64,000 bases of DNA from an uncultured Oscillibacter sp. (GCA_910585385.1 CAJUDV010000008.1:1-64000); one strand, 5' to 3'. Shown: positions 33,647 through 42,634, numbered from the stretch's first letter. Notes: generated by a model from the letters alone, not told the origin. Numbers and translations are program-made.

Positions 33647-34426
33647 TTATAGTGTCAAATCCTCCGGCCACTCACCCTCCTGCCGGACAGTGCAGTCCGA
33701 CTCAGATCCACTCAGCCTCAGAACATGAGCCCGGCAGAGCTCCAACACTGCCATGAAGGTTGCCACCACCTCGCTGCGGCTCCGGTTTCCCTGAAACAGC
33801 AGACGGAACCGGGTGACACCAAATTTTTTAAGCCGCTGCAAAATCTCCCGGGCCTTGCTCTCCACCGGGTACGGCTCATGCTGGACGATGTCCTGAAAAG
33901 CCGTTTTGGGTGGCGGCAGTGCCCGCTCCGCCCGGCTCCGGATCTCCGCCATGGCCAGAATCAGATCCGCACGCACGTGGTCGTACTCATAGACCTTTCC
34001 CCTCCTCACCGGCTCCGGAGGGCGGGTCAGAATGTTCCGCCCAAACTCGCTCATAGGCGACAGCTGCTCCGCCGCCGCCTTGACCTGAACATACCGCTCG
34101 TTCCGGCGGCGCTCCTCCAGGGACTGGATCAGGGCGTCCATCTCGTTCTGGGCCTCCTCGTCCTCAATGGAGAGAAGCATTCGGGTTTTGATGTACACCA
34201 GGTGAGAGGCCATGATGACAAACTCGCTGGCCACCTCCAGATCCATGCCCTGCCGCATTGCCAGCCACTCCAAATACTGGTCGCAGATCAGGGAGATGGA
34301 GATGTCCTGGATTTCCATTTTATTCTTGCCCAGCAGAAACAGAATCAGGTCCAGAGGCCCCTCGAAGTCCTGCATCTCCTCCTTGGAGCGGACCACCTTT
34401 TCCAGTTTAAACACGGGATTTTCCAA
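33647..34426 (-). CDS. scpA: Segregation and condensation protein A (kleisin)
   Basis: 259-aa kleisin that bridges the Smc dimer. The family core FEGPLDLILFLLGKNKMEIQDI (cited as FEGPLDLILFLL) and ASEFVIMASHLVYIKTRMLL are present, with a C-terminal winged helix (VTRFRLLFQGNRSRSEVVATF). An insertion of about 11 residues (KVVRSKEEMQD) separates the first strand FKLE from FEGPLDL compared with the Bacillus protein. The start is TTG at 34426 (LENPVFKLE) behind GAGGTG; an upstream in-frame TTG at 34441 lies too close to the preceding stop to have an RBS. Confidence 0.94.
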   Translation of the reverse strand: MENPVFKLEKVVRSKEEMQDFEGPLDLILFLLGKNKMEIQDISISLICDQYLEWLAMRQGMDLEVASEFVIMASHLVYIKTRMLLSIEDEEAQNEMDALIQSLEERRRNERYVQVKAAAEQLSPMSEFGRNILTRPPEPVRRGKVYEYDHVRADLILAMAEIRSRAERALPPPKTAFQDIVQHEPYPVESKAREILQRLKKFGVTRFRLLFQGNRSRSEVVATFMAVLELCRAHVLRLSGSESDCTVRQEGEWPEDLTL

Positions 34427-34437
34427 ACGGCCACACC

Positions 34438-35097
34438 TCAATAAAACAAGTTGAAGAGACCGCTGTACACGGCCATGATACCCCGGCTGATCACTGCGCT
34501 CCCCACGCCGGTGAAGGAGAGCAAAATCAGTGCCAGCATTCCATAGCGCTCATAGCGCATAACGCGGAAGTAGGCCTCGTCCGGAAGCAGGGCTCCCAGA
34601 ACCTTGGCGCCGTCCAGCGGCGGAATTGGCAGCAGATTGAAAAGCCCCAGCCCCACGGACAGCGGCGCCAGCGTGTAGAGGCAGAACATAAACGCCGCGT
34701 CCAGGGCCGGGTGGTAATATCCGGAAAGGTAAATTCCTTTACTGATTCCAATTGCCAATGCCGCCAGCAGAAAATTAGAGACCGGTCCCGCCAGGGCGGT
34801 CACCGCCATGCCCCGTTTTGGGTTCTTAAAATATCTGGGGTCCACCGGTACGGGTTTTGCCCAGCCAAAGCCTGCGGCAAACATCATCAGAAGGCCGAAC
34901 CAGTCGATGTGCCGCAGGGGGTTCAGGGACAGTCTGTGCCTGGACTTGGCGGTTGGGTCTCCCAGGGCGTAGGCCGTCAGGCCGTGGCAGGTCTCATGCA
35001 CCGTCAGGCACAGCAAAACCGCCGTCATCCGCACCGCAGCGTCCCCCAGGGAGCCCAGATCCAGAGCGTGAAACAGGTTTTCCAAATAGTGCAGCAT
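34438..35097 (-). CDS. Site-2-type membrane metalloprotease (M50B)
   Basis: 219-aa polytopic protein with the zinc motif HETCH (VHETCHGLTAYALGD) near residue 34 and the second motif NLLPIPPLDGAKVLG near residue 158, both in hydrophobic segments. It is of the short M50 type often linked to scpA-scpB in Firmicutes. ATG at 35097 has GGAGAGACCTC upstream; an in-frame TTG at 35124 is less likely. It is the first gene of the operon, 11 bp before scpA. Substrate unknown. Confidence 0.9.
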   Translation of the reverse strand: MLHYLENLFHALDLGSLGDAAVRMTAVLLCLTVHETCHGLTAYALGDPTAKSRHRLSLNPLRHIDWFGLLMMFAAGFGWAKPVPVDPRYFKNPKRGMAVTALAGPVSNFLLAALAIGISKGIYLSGYYHPALDAAFMFCLYTLAPLSVGLGLFNLLPIPPLDGAKVLGALLPDEAYFRVMRYERYGMLALILLSFTGVGSAVISRGIMAVYSGLFNLFY

Positions 35098-35135
35098 GAG
35101 GTCTCTCCAGTCGTCATACGCCAAAATATAGAAGC

Positions 35136-35164
35136 ATTATACCAAATGTCCGTCAAAAATACAA
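35136..35164 (-). promoter_or_regulatory. Promoter of the M50-scpAB operon
   Basis: Minus strand: -35 TTGTAT (35159-35164), 17-nt spacer, -10 TATAAT (35136-35141). It is the only gap in a tight minus-strand series and drives seven genes to the terminator at 29957. Confidence 0.82.
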
Positions 35165-35178
35165 GCTATTCATCCAAT

Positions 35179-35673
35179 TTATGGGATATGGCGGCAATAG
35201 GCCAGCTCCCGCACCGCCATTCCGCCCACCGTATCCTGGCGGCACATCCCGCTGTACAGGAAATCCGCCCGCTCATAAAAGGTCCTGGCCCGCCGGTTCT
35301 CCTCCAGCACCCAGAGAAAGACGTCCCGGTACCCCTGAGACGCCAAGACCGACACCGCCTCCTTCAGCAGGGGCCGTCCATACCCGCGTCCCATGTGGGA
35401 CGGCAGCAGATAGAGGGACACGATCTCTCCCCATCCCTCAAACTCCGAAAACCTGGAGGCGCAGCAGCAGGCAGTTCCGACGTACCGCTCCCCCTCCAGC
35501 AAGACCAGATGGGTCCAGCCGGCATCGTCCAGGCAGGTAACCCACCGCCCCGCCGGGATTCGCTCCAGATAGTCCCTGGGCAGGATGTCCCGGTAGGCGT
35601 ATTTCCAGCTGGCCTCATAGATTCCGCTGACGGCCAGACGGTCATCCGCATCGCTCAGACGCCGGATCTCCAT
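35179..35673 (-). CDS. GNAT family N-acetyltransferase
   Basis: 164-aa acetyl-CoA-dependent acetyltransferase. The CoA-binding motif is LPSHMGRGYGRPLLKEAV (about residues 89-106), preceded by the EIVSLYL strand and followed by DVFLWVLEENRRARTFYERADF, all standard GNAT. ATG at 35673 follows AAGGAGTG. The acceptor is not predictable. It lies 5 bp after the unknown gene at 35680, so they may be co-expressed. Confidence 0.9.
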   Translation of the reverse strand: MEIRRLSDADDRLAVSGIYEASWKYAYRDILPRDYLERIPAGRWVTCLDDAGWTHLVLLEGERYVGTACCCASRFSEFEGWGEIVSLYLLPSHMGRGYGRPLLKEAVSVLASQGYRDVFLWVLEENRRARTFYERADFLYSGMCRQDTVGGMAVRELAYCRHIP

Positions 35674-35679
35674 CGGGGA

Positions 35680-36138
35680 TCACTCCTTATCTCTGCGCCG
35701 TCTTCCAAGCTCGATGCCCATGATCGTGTCCCGGAATCCCTGCTTCAACTCCTGATATGTGGTCGTTCCATAGGCGTCTTTGGGCCAGCGGGCGGCCCAG
35801 CCGTCCCGAAGCAGTTCGCAGAGGGCCTTGCACAGGGGCTCCGGAAGCTCCAGCAGCATGGGAGAGAGGTAGTCCACCGCCATCTGCTTCTCCATCACCC
35901 GGACGGCCGCCCGATTCCAGGGGCGCTGCCGCTTCCAGCCCGCCTCAATGCCGTCCAGAACCTCCCCGGCCAGGCGCTGGAGGCCCTCCTCCCCCGCCTC
36001 GCGGACGGCCTCCACATAGCTGGGGCCGAACCGGTCCGTATAGGCCCGAAAGGCCTTCTCATAGGTGCGCTTCCGAAAATCGTCAATCCAGGGCTTTGTC
36101 TCCTGAACAGCCCGGCAAAGCATCTCCATGTCCATCAT
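35680..36138 (-). CDS. Hypothetical helical protein
   Basis: 152-aa soluble protein with no recognised motif. It is mostly charged helices (QETKPWIDDFRKRTYEKAF, AVREAGEEGLQRLAGEVLDG) with a short hydrophobic region LSPMLLELPEPLCKALCELL and a basic C-terminus GRRRRDKE. Two consecutive ATGs (36138, 36135) follow GGAGGCGGAG. Its start overlaps the promoter region of the divergent pseudouridine synthase gene by a few dozen bp. It may share a transcript with the acetyltransferase. Confidence 0.78.
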   Translation of the reverse strand: MMDMEMLCRAVQETKPWIDDFRKRTYEKAFRAYTDRFGPSYVEAVREAGEEGLQRLAGEVLDGIEAGWKRQRPWNRAAVRVMEKQMAVDYLSPMLLELPEPLCKALCELLRDGWAARWPKDAYGTTTYQELKQGFRDTIMGIELGRRRRDKE

Positions 36139-36176
36139 CTCCGCCTCCTGGTTTTTAAAAATCCGCTCTCCCGGGC

Positions 36177-36205
36177 TTTACAACTCCGCGGAGACCGGGT
36201 ATGAT
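36177..36205 (+). promoter_or_regulatory. Promoter for RluA-family gene
   Basis: TTTACA (36177-36182), 17-nt spacer, TATGAT (36200-36205). Start of transcription near 36212, about 24 bp before the start codon. Confidence 0.78.
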
Positions 36206-36235
36206 AAAGACAGTTCCACACTTCGGGAGGTCTTT

Positions 36236-37198
36236 ATGCGGGAATTCACCATCGGGAAAAACGACGCCGGACAGCGGCTGGACCGCTTTGTGGCCAAAAA
36301 TATGCCCCTGCTGCCCCCCGCTCTGCTGCAAAAGTACATCCGCCTCAAGCGAATCAAGGTCAACGGCAAAGGGGCCAAGCGGGACGCACGGCTGTGCCCC
36401 GGCGATATTTTACAATTATATATCAATGACGAGTTCTTTGACAAGCCCAACGGGGAAAATCTCTTTCTCACTCTCTTCCAGCCCAAGCTGGACATTGTAT
36501 ACGAGGATGAAAATCTGCTGCTGGCGGACAAGCGCCCCGGCCTGGTGGTTCACGCCGACGAGACGGAGAAAGTCAACACCCTCATCAACCACATCCAGGC
36601 CTACCTCTACCAGAAGAAAGAGTGGAGTCCCCGGTGGGAGAACGCCTTCGCCCCGGCGTTGTGCAACCGCATCGACCGGAACACCGGCGGCATCGTCATC
36701 GCCGCCAAAAATGCAGAGACGCTGCGGATTGTTAACGAGAAGATCCGGAACCACGAGCTGGAGAAGTCCTACCTCTGCGTCACCGTGGGCCGCCCCAACC
36801 CCGCCGCCGGAAAGATCGAGGGCTTTTTGCTGAAGGACGAGGCGAAAAAGCAGGTGTCCTTCTACCGCCGCCCCGTCCCCGGCGGCCGCAGCGCCGTGAC
36901 GCTGTACCGAACCCTGAAAAGCCGGGGAGAATTGTCACTGGTGGAATGCCGCCTCCTCACCGGACGCACCCACCAGATCCGGGTCTCCATGGCGGAGATC
37001 GGCTGTCCCCTGCTGGGGGACGGAAAGTATGGGAACGGAAGCGTGAACCGGAAGTACCGCGAGACCCGGCAGGCGCTGTACTCCTACAAGCTGGCCTTCC
37101 CCCTCCCCACGGACGCGGGAATCCTGAGCTACCTGCGGGGCAGGGAGTTCACAGTCGACCACGTGCCCTTCCGGGAGAAGTATTTTCCAAAAGACTGA
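36236..37198 (+). CDS. RluA/RluD-family pseudouridine synthase
   Basis: 320-aa enzyme with an N-terminal S4 RNA-binding domain (DAGQRLDRFVAKNMP...LKRIKVNGKGA) and a catalytic domain with the RluA motif CNRIDRNTGGIVIAAK, whose aspartate is the nucleophile, and TGRTHQIRVSMAEIGCPLLGD near the C-terminus (cited as GRTHQIRV). Targets are rRNA or tRNA uridines; the exact site cannot be told. ATG at 36236 follows GGGAGGTCTTT. The gene is alone between its promoter and terminator. Confidence 0.93.
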   Translation: MREFTIGKNDAGQRLDRFVAKNMPLLPPALLQKYIRLKRIKVNGKGAKRDARLCPGDILQLYINDEFFDKPNGENLFLTLFQPKLDIVYEDENLLLADKRPGLVVHADETEKVNTLINHIQAYLYQKKEWSPRWENAFAPALCNRIDRNTGGIVIAAKNAETLRIVNEKIRNHELEKSYLCVTVGRPNPAAGKIEGFLLKDEAKKQVSFYRRPVPGGRSAVTLYRTLKSRGELSLVECRLLTGRTHQIRVSMAEIGCPLLGDGKYGNGSVNRKYRETRQALYSYKLAFPLPTDAGILSYLRGREFTVDHVPFREKYFPKD

Positions 37199-37201
37199 CA
37201 A

Positions 37202-37228
37202 AAGTCCGCCCCACCCCGGGGCGGACTT
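37202..37228. terminator. Terminator between RluA gene and padR
   Basis: Eleven-base-pair stem AAGTCCGCCCC/GGGGCGGACTT (37202-37212 with 37218-37228, 5-nt loop). T-rich on the minus strand (CTTTTG) and GTTCTC on the plus strand, so it probably serves both convergent genes. Confidence 0.85.
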
Positions 37229-37233
37229 GTTCT

Positions 37234-37536
37234 CTATTGGATTCCCAGGGCAGCGACGGCGTCCCGCACCTCCCGCCAGGCCTTCAGCAGGGCGTCCCGG
37301 CGGTCCTGACCAGCCTGGGTGAGACGGTAGTATTTTCTGGCCGGGCCGCCGGAGGTCTCCCCCTGGTACCGCTCCGTGGCCCCCTCCCGGCAGAGCTGGC
37401 GGAGGATGGCGTAGATGGCGCTCTCCTGCACGTCGGGGAACACGTCGTGGAGGCGGCGCAGGAGCTCGTAGCCATACTGGTCTCCCTGGAACATGAGGGA
37501 GAGGAGGCAGAGCTCCAGAAGGTCGCGTTTCAGCAT
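37234..37536 (-). CDS. PadR-family transcriptional regulator
   Basis: 100-aa winged-helix regulator with the PadR pattern LLELCLLSLMFQGDQYGYEL, VQESAIYAILRQLCREGATE and RKYYRLTQAGQDRRDALL. ATG at 37536 is preceded by GGGGG and overlaps the stop of the HAAS-protein gene by 7 nt, which is upstream in the same operon. In most such pairs padR comes first; here the order is reversed. Likely an autorepressor acting at the two palindromes at 38396-38416 and 38462-38482. Confidence 0.93.
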   Translation of the reverse strand: MLKRDLLELCLLSLMFQGDQYGYELLRRLHDVFPDVQESAIYAILRQLCREGATERYQGETSGGPARKYYRLTQAGQDRRDALLKAWREVRDAVAALGIQ

Positions 37537-38375
37537 AGGGATACCCCCGTTCCCACGAGGCCCACGACCGTGATGGCGACATATCGCAGCAGAATGGGCG
37601 TCTGCCAGCCGGCGCCGGAAAATGACACGTCCATACTGGTCCAAAGCGCAAATACCGACATCCCCAGGATGCTCCCGGCCAGTGCCAGAACGTACACCGC
37701 CCGCCAGCGGCGGTTCGTCATCCGGGCTCTCACAAGGGCGAGCATTCCGATGATCCCCATGACGAATAGAGTCAGAACCATTGCCAGACGCATAGCAGCC
37801 GCAATGTCGGAGGTCATCCACCCCCAAATCTTCGCCAAAGCGTTCTGCGATTCCAAAATCAATTCCAAAGAGATCCAGATGACCCCCCACTCAAATGCCA
37901 GCCCGATCAGCAGAAGGAGCAAAAGCGGCGCCACGCCCCTGGGCAGCGGCTGGTGTCGTTCCTCCCCGCTCCTGCGCCGGAACCAGACCAGGGACAACGC
38001 CGCGCCCGTCAGGAGAAACACCCCGAGAAACGGAACGATCTTACCACAGAGGCTGATGATCCGCCACGGCCAATCCGCGGCAGGAAACTGAAAGAGCACA
38101 TGCTCCGACAGCTCTTTCAGCAGCGGCAGCGCCGACGGAGGCAGCAAACACACCGCCAGCACGGCGAACACCGCCACCCACCGCCGGTAAGCCCTCGGCT
38201 GTATCAGCTGCCGCGCGGCGCTCCAGGGACTGCCCAGATCCCGCAGCAGCTCCTCCTCGCTCCTGGGCTCCTGCTGGATGAGGTCCCGGTAGTCCTCCAC
38301 TACCTCCGCCGCCTCCGCCTGAGGCAGATACCACCGGGCCGCCTGGGACAGCTTTGCAAGATAATCCCCCCGCAT
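37530..38375 (-). CDS. HAAS-domain (DUF1700-like) membrane protein
   Basis: 281-aa membrane protein with an N-terminal cytoplasmic HAAS-type domain (RGDYLAKLSQAARWYLPQAE, VVEDYRDLIQQEPRSEEELL, LGSPWSAARQLI) and about six hydrophobic segments. HAAS/DUF1700 proteins usually accompany PadR regulators and may sequester or transmit a membrane signal. ATG at 38375 follows GAGGAG; the open frame extends 82 codons upstream through the promoter region and is a shadow there. Translation is coupled to padR. Confidence 0.87.
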   Translation of the reverse strand: MRGDYLAKLSQAARWYLPQAEAAEVVEDYRDLIQQEPRSEEELLRDLGSPWSAARQLIQPRAYRRWVAVFAVLAVCLLPPSALPLLKELSEHVLFQFPAADWPWRIISLCGKIVPFLGVFLLTGAALSLVWFRRRSGEERHQPLPRGVAPLLLLLLIGLAFEWGVIWISLELILESQNALAKIWGWMTSDIAAAMRLAMVLTLFVMGIIGMLALVRARMTNRRWRAVYVLALAGSILGMSVFALWTSMDVSFSGAGWQTPILLRYVAITVVGLVGTGVSLC

Positions 38376-38395
38376 AAAAACCGCTCCTCTCTGCA

Positions 38396-38416
38396 CTACT
38401 GTAAATTTATCAGTAG
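38396..38416. promoter_or_regulatory. PadR operator candidate, site A
   Basis: CTACTG-N9-CAGTAG palindrome just downstream of the -10 box of the HAAS-padR promoter, inside the predicted leader. Same arms and same 9-bp spacing as site B, 66 bp away (centre to centre). A repressor dimer on both could loop or cover the promoter. Confidence 0.75.
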
Positions 38417-38427
38417 CTGTTGAGGAG

Positions 38428-38456
38428 AGTATACAACGGCGGCGCCTGAAAGTCAA
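38428..38456 (-). promoter_or_regulatory. Promoter for HAAS-padR operon
   Basis: Minus strand: -35 TTGACT (38451-38456), 17-nt spacer, -10 TATACT (38428-38433). Lies between the two identical palindromes. Confidence 0.85.
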
Positions 38457-38461
38457 TAGAA

Positions 38462-38482
38462 CTACTGATAAAAATTCAGTAG
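38462..38482. promoter_or_regulatory. PadR operator candidate, site B
   Basis: CTACTG-N9-CAGTAG, extended to ACTACTGA...TCAGTAGT at 38461-38483, directly upstream of the -35 box of the HAAS-padR promoter and 20 bp upstream of the divergent potA promoter. It could therefore influence both directions. Confidence 0.72.
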
Positions 38483-38501
38483 TTTTCCTCCAGCAATTCC
38501 C

Positions 38502-38530
38502 TTGACTTTTCCTCGCGCTTCGGCTATGAT
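38502..38530 (+). promoter_or_regulatory. Promoter for the polyamine transporter
   Basis: TTGACT (38502-38507), 17-nt spacer, TATGAT (38525-38530), about 90 bp upstream of potA. The leader has no obvious riboswitch. Confidence 0.8.
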
Positions 38531-38620
38531 GCAGATAATGCTGAATTTCGACGAGAAAGTTCCCAAACTCAACAGAGAGAAGAGGCTGATAATTTTTAAA
38601 AACGGATAGGAGGAGGATCA

Positions 38621-39799
38621 ATGTCCAAAGAGTTGATTCGCCTGCGCAACATCTGCATGGCGTTTGACGACGAACCTGTATTAAACAACATCAATCTTTA
38701 CATCAATGACAAGGAATTCCTCACACTGCTTGGGCCCAGCGGGTGCGGCAAAACCACCACGCTGCGGATGATCGGCGGCTTCGCGACACCTACGTCGGGA
38801 GACGTCCTCTTTGACGGTGTGAGGATTAATGACGTTCCGCCCCACCAGCGGCAGATCAACACCGTGTTCCAGAAGTACGCGCTGTTCCCCCACCTGAACG
38901 TGTTTGAGAACATCGCCTTCGGCCTGCGGATGCAGCGCCGTCCGGACCCCGCCGCCCCCGGGAAAAAGGTGAAGATCCCCGAGGAGGAGATCCGGGAGCG
39001 GGTGCTGGAGATGCTGGAGATCATCAGCCTCAAGGGCTTTGAGCACCGCAGGCCCGACGCCCTCTCCGGCGGCCAGCAGCAGCGGGTGGCCATTGCCCGG
39101 GCGCTGGTAAACCGGCCGAAGGTGCTGCTGCTGGACGAGCCCCTGGGCGCACTGGACCTGAAGCTCCGCAAGGACATGCAGATTGAGCTCAAGCGCATCC
39201 AGCAGCAGGTGGGCATTACGTTTATATACGTCACCCACGATCAGGAGGAGGCCCTGACCATGTCGGATACCATCGTGGTTATGGACAGGGGCTCCATTCA
39301 GCAGATCGGCACCCCGGAGGACATCTACAACGAGCCGAAAAACGCCTTTGTGGCGGACTTCATCGGCGAGTCCAACATCATCGACGGCGTTATGATTCAG
39401 GATCATCTGGTTCAGATGTACGGCCGCCAGTTTCCATGCCTGGACGGCGGATTTGAGCCAAACGAACCTGTAGACGTGGTTATCCGTCCTGAGGACATCG
39501 ACATTGTACCTGTGGAGCAGGGCCAGTTGACGGGCACTGTCACCAGCGTCACCTTCAAAGGGATGCAGTATGACATCATCGTGGACTTCAAGGGCTTCAA
39601 GTGGCTGATCCAGACCACGGACCACAGCCCCGAGGGGGCCCGCATCGGCATTAAAATTGACCCGGACGGCATCCACGTCATGAAGAAGAGCCAGTACTCC
39701 GGCATGTTCGGCGACTACTCCTCCTTCTCCGATGAGTACGACGAATTGGACGACGCCAGCCTCGCGCTGGATGAGGAGGAGAGCGGGGATGAAGAATAA
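38621..39799 (+). CDS. potA: Spermidine/putrescine ABC transporter ATPase PotA
   Basis: 392-aa ABC ATPase. Walker [18 protein letters not shown]-loop [20 protein letters not shown], signature [15 protein letters not shown], Walker [13 protein letters not shown], and H-loop [14 protein letters not shown] are intact. The C-terminal extension (from about residue 240) is the TOBE/regulatory domain, ending in a long acidic tail. ATG at 38621 follows GGAGGAGGATCA. It overlaps potB by 11 nt. The transporter class (spermidine/putrescine) is inferred from family and the following genes. Confidence 0.95.
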   Translation: MSKELIRLRNICMAFDDEPVLNNINLYINDKEFLTLLGPSGCGKTTTLRMIGGFATPTSGDVLFDGVRINDVPPHQRQINTVFQKYALFPHLNVFENIAFGLRMQRRPDPAAPGKKVKIPEEEIRERVLEMLEIISLKGFEHRRPDALSGGQQQRVAIARALVNRPKVLLLDEPLGALDLKLRKDMQIELKRIQQQVGITFIYVTHDQEEALTMSDTIVVMDRGSIQQIGTPEDIYNEPKNAFVADFIGESNIIDGVMIQDHLVQMYGRQFPCLDGGFEPNEPVDVVIRPEDIDIVPVEQGQLTGTVTSVTFKGMQYDIIVDFKGFKWLIQTTDHSPEGARIGIKIDPDGIHVMKKSQYSGMFGDYSSFSDEYDELDDASLALDEEESGDEE

Positions 39800-40643
39800 G
39801 CTCTCCCGGCTGGCTGTCCCCTATATCGTCTGGATGGCCCTCTTTGTGGTGGCGCCCATTGTGATGATCGTGGTCTACGCGTTTACCGCCGCCGAGGGCG
39901 GCTTCACCCTGTCGAACTTCTCCCGCATGGGACTGTACGGGGTGGTGTTCCTCCGCTCCTTCAAGCTGGCCCTGGTGGCCACGGTGATCTGCCTGGTCAT
40001 CGGCTACCCGGTGAGCTACATGATAAGCAAGGAGGGGCCCCGGTTCCAGCGGGTGGCCATGGTGCTCATCATGCTGCCCATGTGGATCAACTTTCTGCTG
40101 CGGACCTACTCCTGGATGTCTATTCTGGAGAACAACGGACTGCTGAACCAGTTCTTCCAGAAAATCGGCCTGATCGGCCTGTACAACAGCCTGTTCGGAG
40201 CTAACCTGGAGTACTTTCCCATGATGAACACCCAGGGAGCTGTGGTGCTGGGCATGGTATACAACTACCTGCCCTTTATGATTCTGCCCATCTACTCTGT
40301 CATCGTCAAGCTGGACGGCTCTCTCATCGAGGCCGCCCGGGACCTGGGGGCCAACAGCTTCCACGTCTTCCGGCGGGTCATTCTTCCCTTGAGCCTGCCG
40401 GGTGTTCTCTCCGGCGTCACCATGGTCTTTGTTCCCTCCGTCTCCACCTTCGCCATCAGCAAAATGCTGGGCGGCGGCACGGAGATGCTCCTGGGAGACC
40501 TGATCGAGCAGCAGTATATGGGCGGGGCCTATAATCCCCAGCTGGGGGCCGCGATCTCCCTGGTAATGATGGTCATTGTCGTCGTCTGCATGGTGGTCAT
40601 GAACCGCTTTGGCGAGGGCGAGGAACAGGCGGTGATGCTGTGA
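39789..40643 (+). CDS. potB: Spermidine/putrescine ABC transporter permease PotB
   Basis: 284-aa permease with about six membrane helices and the EAA loop [26 protein letters not shown] (cited as [20 protein letters not shown]), which contacts PotA. ATG at 39789 gives [14 protein letters not shown]; the 19-codon extension is inside potA. Overlaps potA and the next gene, so the three form one translationally coupled unit. Confidence 0.95.
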   Translation: MKNKLSRLAVPYIVWMALFVVAPIVMIVVYAFTAAEGGFTLSNFSRMGLYGVVFLRSFKLALVATVICLVIGYPVSYMISKEGPRFQRVAMVLIMLPMWINFLLRTYSWMSILENNGLLNQFFQKIGLIGLYNSLFGANLEYFPMMNTQGAVVLGMVYNYLPFMILPIYSVIVKLDGSLIEAARDLGANSFHVFRRVILPLSLPGVLSGVTMVFVPSVSTFAISKMLGGGTEMLLGDLIEQQYMGGAYNPQLGAAISLVMMVIVVVCMVVMNRFGEGEEQAVML

Positions 40644-42634
40644 AACGGCGGAACTCCACTATGAGCCGCGTCTTTACGGCGCTGGTCTTCCTGTTTCTCT
40701 ACGCGCCCATAGTCCTGCTGATCATCTTCTCCTTCAATAAGGGCAACAGCAACACCGTCTGGACCGGGTTCTCCCTGGACTGGTACAAATCCCTGTTCCA
40801 CAACCGGATCATCATGCGCAGCGTGTACACCACGCTGCTGGTCTCCCTGCTGGCCACAGTCATCGCCACCTTTGCCGGAACCTTTGCCGCCATCGGCTTT
40901 TACAGCCTGCGCCGCAGGCACCGGGCTGTGCTGAACACGGTGAACAGCATTCCCATGATGAATGCCGACATTGTCACCGGTGTGGCCATGTGTCTGTTCT
41001 TTGTGGCCTTTTTCTCCCTGTGGGGCGGCTTCGCGGTCTGGTTCAACAGCGTCCAGCACATCGTCACTCTGCCCACAAGGCTGACCCTGGGATTCGGCAC
41101 GCTGCTGATCGCCCATGTCACCTTCAATATCCCATATGTGATCCTGTCGGTGGGACCAAAGCTGCGGCAGATGGACAAAAACCTGGTGGACGCGGCCCAG
41201 GACCTGGGCTGCACCTGGATGCAGGCTTTCTGGAAAGTGATTCTGCCGGAGATCAAGCCAGGCATCACCTCCGGCGCCCTGACAGCCTTTACCATGAGCG
41301 TGGACGACTTCATTATCAGCTACTTTACCGCCGGGTCCGCCAGCTCCACTCTGGCCATGACCATTTACGGCATGACGAAAAAACGGGTGACGCCGGAGAT
41401 CAACGCCATCTCCACTCTGCTGTTTGTAACTGTACTGGCCCTGCTGGTGGTGGTCAACCTCCGAGAGGCCCAGCTGGAGCGGACCGGACGGCAGGAAACG
41501 CGCCGTCCCCGCTCTCAGCGCCTGATTCTCTTCTTTGACTCCCCCAGGGGGAAACTGTTCCGCCGGGGCACGGCGGGCGCGCTGGCCGCCGCGTTTTTGG
41601 TGGTGGTGGTCTTTCTCACCAGCGCCACCAACGCCCAGCCCACTGTGAACGTGTGCAGCTGGGGCGAGTACATTGACGAGGATCTGATCACGCAGTTTGA
41701 GGAGGAGACCGGCATCATGGTGAACTACCAGACTGCCGACAGCAATGAGACCCTCTACTCCCTTCTGAAAAACGGCGGCGCGGACTACGACGTCATTGTT
41801 CCCTCCGACTACATGATCTCCCAGCTGATTGAGGAGGACATGCTGGAGGAGCTGGATTACAGCCAGATCCCCAACTACGCCCTGATCTCCGACCGCTTCA
41901 AGGGCCTGACTTATGATCCGGAGGAGCGGTACACCGTCCCCTACGCCTGGGGCACTGTGGGCATTATCTACAACACCACTATGGTGGAGGAACCCATCAC
42001 CAGCTGGAGCGCCATGTTCGACGGACAGTACGCCGGAAATGTACTGATGTTCCGAAACTCCCGGGACGCCATGGCCACCGCCCTGCTGTACCTGGGCTAT
42101 TCTGTCAACACCACCGACGAGGCGGAGCTGCGGGAGGCGTTTCAGCTCCTCAAAGACGCCAAGAACCGGGGGGTATACCAGTCCTTTGTCATGGATGAGA
42201 TCTTCCAGAAGCTGGAGGGCGGCAACGCCGCTGTCGGCGCCTACTATGCCGGGGATTACCTCACCATGCTGGAGAACAACGAAGATCTGGCCTTTGTTGT
42301 ACCGGAGGAGGGCTCCAACTGGTTCATGGACGCCATGTGCGTCCTGAAAGGCGCCCCCCACTTTGACGAGGCCATGGCCTGGATCAACTTCATCGCCTCC
42401 ACGGAGGCAAACCTCAAAAACATGGACTATCTCTGGTACGCCTCCCCCAATCAAGAGGCACTGGAGCAATACCCCGCCTATTATGAGGAGCTCTACGAGG
42501 AGGAGCTGGATCAGGAGACCTACGGCATCATCGCCGCTTCCCAGGAGGTACTGGACCGCTGTGAGGCATATCTGGTTCTGCCCGCAAATATCCGCACACT
42601 GTACAACGACCTTTGGACAGAGCTTGGCATCTAA
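40640..42634 (+). CDS. PotC-PotD fusion: permease joined to substrate-binding protein
   Basis: 664-aa single frame. Residues about 1-275 are a PotC permease (six helices, EAA loop DAAQDLGCTWMQAFWKVILP). A 35-residue basic linker follows, then one hydrophobic segment (AGALAAAFLVVVVFLTSAT, about 311-330) that acts as anchor, and residues about 335-664 are a PotD-type periplasmic binding domain starting TVNVCSWGEYIDEDLITQFE. The start is GTG at 40640, overlapping potB by 4 nt. The fusion ties the binding protein to the membrane, one copy per permease. Family examples of such fused ABC importers exist in Firmicutes, so this is not unique, but it differs from the usual separate lipoprotein. Confidence 0.92.
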   Translation: MKRRNSTMSRVFTALVFLFLYAPIVLLIIFSFNKGNSNTVWTGFSLDWYKSLFHNRIIMRSVYTTLLVSLLATVIATFAGTFAAIGFYSLRRRHRAVLNTVNSIPMMNADIVTGVAMCLFFVAFFSLWGGFAVWFNSVQHIVTLPTRLTLGFGTLLIAHVTFNIPYVILSVGPKLRQMDKNLVDAAQDLGCTWMQAFWKVILPEIKPGITSGALTAFTMSVDDFIISYFTAGSASSTLAMTIYGMTKKRVTPEINAISTLLFVTVLALLVVVNLREAQLERTGRQETRRPRSQRLILFFDSPRGKLFRRGTAGALAAAFLVVVVFLTSATNAQPTVNVCSWGEYIDEDLITQFEEETGIMVNYQTADSNETLYSLLKNGGADYDVIVPSDYMISQLIEEDMLEELDYSQIPNYALISDRFKGLTYDPEERYTVPYAWGTVGIIYNTTMVEEPITSWSAMFDGQYAGNVLMFRNSRDAMATALLYLGYSVNTTDEAELREAFQLLKDAKNRGVYQSFVMDEIFQKLEGGNAAVGAYYAGDYLTMLENNEDLAFVVPEEGSNWFMDAMCVLKGAPHFDEAMAWINFIASTEANLKNMDYLWYASPNQEALEQYPAYYEELYEEELDQETYGIIAASQEVLDRCEAYLVLPANIRTLYNDLWTELGI

